Positions 5,719-7,630 of a DNA stretch of 7,630 nucleotides are shown here, in pieces. Where the stretch lies: contig CAMCXJ010000106.1 of NCBI GenBank assembly GCA_945883455.1, positions 1 through 7,630 of the forward strand. Direction: 5' to 3'. The notes below the pieces were generated by a model. It made no database searches, had not been told where the DNA came from, and was given only the letters and a program-made list of their open reading frames with translations. The position numbers were made by a program, and so were the translations under genes. Position 1 is the first letter of the stretch, and each line of letters begins with the position of its first letter. Source of the stretch: Prosthecobacter debontii (GTDB lineage Bacteria > Verrucomicrobiota > Verrucomicrobiia > Verrucomicrobiales > Akkermansiaceae).

Positions 5719-7245
5719 TCAGTCCTTGATCGTCTTCGCAAGGGCGATGGCGCGGAGGAGGGCTTTCGATTTGCTGACGGTCTCGTTGTATTCGTAGGTG
5801 GGGTCGGAGTCGGCGACGACGCCCGCGCCGGCTTGGACGTAGGCTTTGCCTTCTTTCAGCAGGCAGGTGCGGAGGGTGATGCAGGAATCGTGGGAGCCAT
5901 CGAAGCCGAAGTAGCCGACGGCTCCGGCGTAGGCGCTGCGCTTGTGTTTCTCCAGCGAATTGATGATCTGCATGGCGCGGATCTTCGGCGCGCCAGAAAC
6001 GGTGCCTGCGGGAAAAGTGGCGCGGAGCACATCATAGGCGGAGTGCGCAGGGTCGAGCTCGCCGCTGACATTTGAGACGATATGCATGACGTGGGAGTAT
6101 CGCTCGATGATCATGAAATCATCGACGGAGACCTTGCCGTGCTTCGCGATGCGGCCGACGTCGTTGCGGGCGAGATCGACAAGCATGAGGTGCTCGGCGC
6201 GTTCCTTGGGATCGGCGAGGAGATCGGCGGCAAGGGTGTCGTCCTCCTCGATGGTTTTCCCCCTCCAGCGGGTGCCCGCGATGGGGCGGATGTCGATGCG
6301 CCCGGCGATGGCACGGACGTGGACTTCCGGCGAGGAGCCGACGAGCGCGAAATCGCCCATTTCCAAGATGAACATGTAAGGCGAGGGATTCACGTGGCGC
6401 AGGGCGCGGTAGAGATCGACGGGGGATTGGTCGAAGTCCGTCGAGAAGCGCTGGCTTGGGACGAACTGAAAGATGTCGCCGGCTTTGATGAATTCCTTAC
6501 CCTTGAGCACCATATCTTCGTATTCCGCTTGGGTGGTGTTCGATTCGGCGGGTTCCTCGGTGATTTTTGCGAAGCCGTTGAGAGCCGGGACGTGAAGCGG
6601 GCGGTTGAGGATCTCGATGATCGATGCAATCTGGCCTCGGGCGGCGGCGTAGGCATCGGCGGGAGAGGGGTGATCGTCGAGAAACGCGTTCGCGATGATC
6701 TGCAGGCGGCGGAGGCGGTGGTCAAAGACAAGCAGCGTGTCCGCAAGCATAAATAGGGCGTCGGGGATGCCGAGCGGATCTTCGGGAGGCGCACCGAGGG
6801 ACGGCTCGAACTGGCGGACGGCATCGTAGGAAAGGTAGCCCACCATGCCGCCGGAAAAAGGGGGAAGGGCGGGGTTTGCGACGGGCTTGAAGGCGGCCAT
6901 TTCACGCTCCAGCGCGGCGAGCACATCATCCTTCGCTGTCAGGGTGCGGGTCTTATTGCCATCGGTGATGGTGATTTCCTTCCCATACGCCGTGAAAATC
7001 CGCTTCGGTCCGGAGCCGACGATGGACCAGCGCCCGCCCTTGTCGGTGGCTTCCGCGGATTCGAGGAGAAAGGAATGCTTGGTATCGCGGATCTTGAGAT
7101 AGGCGGAGAGCGGGGTCTCGAAGTCCGACGCGAGCTGGGTGAACACGGGGATCACATTTCCGCGCGTTGCGGCTTCTTCAAATACCTCCAGCGAAGGCTC
7201 TACAGGGATGGGACTCACGGCGGGAGGATGCGGGAAAAGTTTCAA
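5719..7245 (-). CDS. trpE: Anthranilate synthase component I
   Basis: TrpE converts chorismate to anthranilate, the first committed step of tryptophan synthesis, using ammonia supplied by the TrpG glutaminase subunit, which is not in this window. The reading is 508 residues from TTG 7245, typical for the family. Landmarks: the N-terminal tryptophan-binding segment with LLES at 60-63 (feedback inhibition), SGGMVGYLSYD (131-141), FVPSQRF (261-267), PIAGTR (321-326), the ERAEHLMLVDLARND block (348-362), and FPAGTVSGAPK (411-421), all in the chorismate-binding domain. PIAGTR with Ala rather than the Lys of PabB favours anthranilate over aminodeoxychorismate synthase. The start is unsure: TTG 7243-7245 lies inside an A+T-rich heptamer repeat, while GTG 7216-7218 gives a 499-residue protein beginning SPIPVEPS, closer to usual TrpE N-termini. 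Neither has a Shine-Dalgarno. It stands alone here, without trpG, trpD or trpC adjacent, and no Trp-rich leader peptide is visible upstream. Confidence 0.97.
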   Translation of the reverse strand: MKLFPHPPAVSPIPVEPSLEVFEEAATRGNVIPVFTQLASDFETPLSAYLKIRDTKHSFLLESAEATDKGGRWSIVGSGPKRIFTAYGKEITITDGNKTRTLTAKDDVLAALEREMAAFKPVANPALPPFSGGMVGYLSYDAVRQFEPSLGAPPEDPLGIPDALFMLADTLLVFDHRLRRLQIIANAFLDDHPSPADAYAAARGQIASIIEILNRPLHVPALNGFAKITEEPAESNTTQAEYEDMVLKGKEFIKAGDIFQFVPSQRFSTDFDQSPVDLYRALRHVNPSPYMFILEMGDFALVGSSPEVHVRAIAGRIDIRPIAGTRWRGKTIEEDDTLAADLLADPKERAEHLMLVDLARNDVGRIAKHGKVSVDDFMIIERYSHVMHIVSNVSGELDPAHSAYDVLRATFPAGTVSGAPKIRAMQIINSLEKHKRSAYAGAVGYFGFDGSHDSCITLRTCLLKEGKAYVQAGAGVVADSDPTYEYNETVSKSKALLRAIALAKTIKD

Positions 7246-7268
7246 AATTCAAAATTCAATTTTCAAGC
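7241..7268. repeat. TTCAAAA heptamer repeat at the trpE start
   Basis: Two perfect TTCAAAA units (7241-7247, 7248-7254) are followed by degenerate units TTCAATT (7255-7261) and TTCAAGC (7262-7268). The block is strikingly A+T-rich against its GC-rich flanks and covers the alternative TTG start of trpE. It looks like a slippage-type microrepeat in the 5' leader. Confidence 0.6.
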
Positions 7269-7483
7269 ATGATGTGGATTTAAGAAAGAGGATTTAAACT
7301 GTCTGCCAAAAGTCCTTTCGTATTGACCCGTAGCTGGGGATTTCATCACCACGACATTGTTGGGGAATCTTACCCCAACCTTCCAAATCAAGGCACAGAC
7401 TTCTGTCAAATGGTCTAATCATAAATTAACAACGCCTCGTTGGAAGGATTTGCCGGATGGTTGCGGGCTGTTAGTTTGCGCAG
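7269..7483. promoter_or_regulatory. Divergent, A+T-rich spacer between trpE and the MBL-fold gene
   Basis: The region between two divergent genes must carry both promoters. It is clearly lower in GC than the rest of the window, for example around 7281-7300 and 7418-7431. A perfect dyad sits at 7359-7379. TTGACC at 7323-7328 is a fair -35 on the plus strand, but no good -10 follows at the right distance. Short open frames on both strands in this stretch lack family features and I do not call them. No leader peptide with repeated Trp codons is seen in the trpE direction. Confidence 0.45.
7359..7379. promoter_or_regulatory. Perfect 7-base dyad, possible operator or leader hairpin
   Basis: GTTGGGG (7359-7365) and CCCCAAC (7373-7379) are perfect inverted repeats with a 7-base loop AATCTTA. 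No T run follows on either strand, so it is not an intrinsic terminator. It lies 114 bases from the TTG start of trpE and 105 bases before the MBL-fold gene, a reasonable place for a regulator site or a leader structure. Confidence 0.35.
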
Positions 7484-7630
7484 GTGATCGATGTTATCTT
7501 CAACCGTGGAATCCATCTGCCCGAGATGACTTTTTGGATGGACCCCTGGGACGCGAAGGAATCCGCCTTCGTTTCCCACGCGCATGCTGATCATTTCGCG
7601 CGGCATGGCAACGCTCTGTGCTCGTCGTTG
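7484..7630 (+). CDS. Metallo-beta-lactamase-fold hydrolase, exonuclease-like, N-terminal part only
   Basis: The first 49 residues of a plus-strand gene are present; the rest lies beyond the right edge. The frame contains RGIHLPEMTFWMDPWDAK (8-25) then FVSHAHADHFARH (29-41). H32-A-H34-A-D36-H37 is the HxHxDH metal-binding motif of the metallo-beta-lactamase fold, sitting unusually close to the N-terminus. That short lead-in, with a DPW turn just before the SHAHADH strand, is the pattern of nucleic-acid-processing members such as mRNA 3'-end processing factor-like and ligase-associated exonucleases, so an exonuclease role is likely but unproven. An in-frame stop TAG (7472-7474) limits the start to GTG 7484, or internally ATG 7526, which would lose the RGIHLP segment. 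No Shine-Dalgarno is visible. The reverse-strand frame over the same bases is a shadow. Confidence 0.8.
   Translation, partial: MIDVIFNRGIHLPEMTFWMDPWDAKESAFVSHAHADHFARHGNALCSSL

Noticed and set aside
6082..6756. Plus-strand open frame of 224 codons opposite trpE
   Set aside because: Antisense shadow of a well-supported trpE.
7255..7270. Possible short leader peptide before trpE (minus ATG 7270, four codons then stop)
   Set aside because: It encodes no Trp residues and no alternative hairpins typical of attenuation follow it.
7379..7447. Eight-base inverted repeat CCTTCCAA (7379-7386) and TTGGAAGG (7440-7447)
   Set aside because: The arms are 53 bases apart and could easily arise by chance in a spacer of this size; nothing else supports a structure.
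7357..7590. Plus-strand frame of 77 codons in the right spacer
   Set aside because: It overlaps the MBL-fold frame in a different phase and has no motif, whereas the MBL frame carries HAHADH.
7415..7606. Minus-strand frame of 63 codons that looks protein-like
   Set aside because: Its plausible composition comes from being antisense to the MBL-fold N-terminus.

Overview
The window reads as a piece of a high-GC bacterial chromosome of the PVC group, most likely Verrucomicrobiota. That placement is inferred from protein style: a secreted formylglycine-type sulfatase, a mutarotase-like protein opening with a YGxPSFxLxND-type N-terminus, and a sugar phosphate isomerase/epimerase next to a Gfo/Idh/MocA oxidoreductase. 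The near absence of Shine-Dalgarno sequences before the main start codons adds to this picture. No rRNA or other taxonomic marker is present to confirm it.

Left part (1-4848): two divergent gene pairs share a 184-base spacer (2526-2709). On the minus strand, a galactose-mutarotase-like protein (1428-2525) is followed 22 bases later by an exported sulfatase (start at 1405) that runs off the left edge. On the plus strand, an AP-endonuclease-2-type TIM-barrel sugar isomerase/epimerase (2710-3753) is followed 12 bases later by a Gfo/Idh/MocA NAD(P)-dependent oxidoreductase (3766-4848). Together they look like a small module for using a sulfated or modified glycoside: desulfation in the periplasm, then anomer handling, oxidation and isomerisation or elimination in the cytoplasm. 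The substrate is not visible in the sequence.

Middle (4849-5718): two small plus-strand genes of unknown function lie 15 bases apart. One is a 72-residue protein with two predicted membrane helices (5038-5256); the other is an 82-residue basic soluble protein (5272-5520). A weak stem followed by seven T residues lies at the end of the second gene, before a convergent spacer.

Right part (5719-7630): a complete anthranilate synthase component I gene, trpE, lies on the minus strand. It is divergent from a plus-strand gene that is cut by the right edge and whose N-terminus carries the HAHADH metal motif of the metallo-beta-lactamase fold. The 238-base spacer between them is clearly richer in A+T and holds a TTCAAAA heptamer repeat and a 7-base perfect dyad.

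The genes form ordinary families in an accessory arrangement. I do not see a defence island, CRISPR array, mobile element or RNA gene. The least explained items are the two small genes, the mutarotase-like protein and the divergent sugar module itself.
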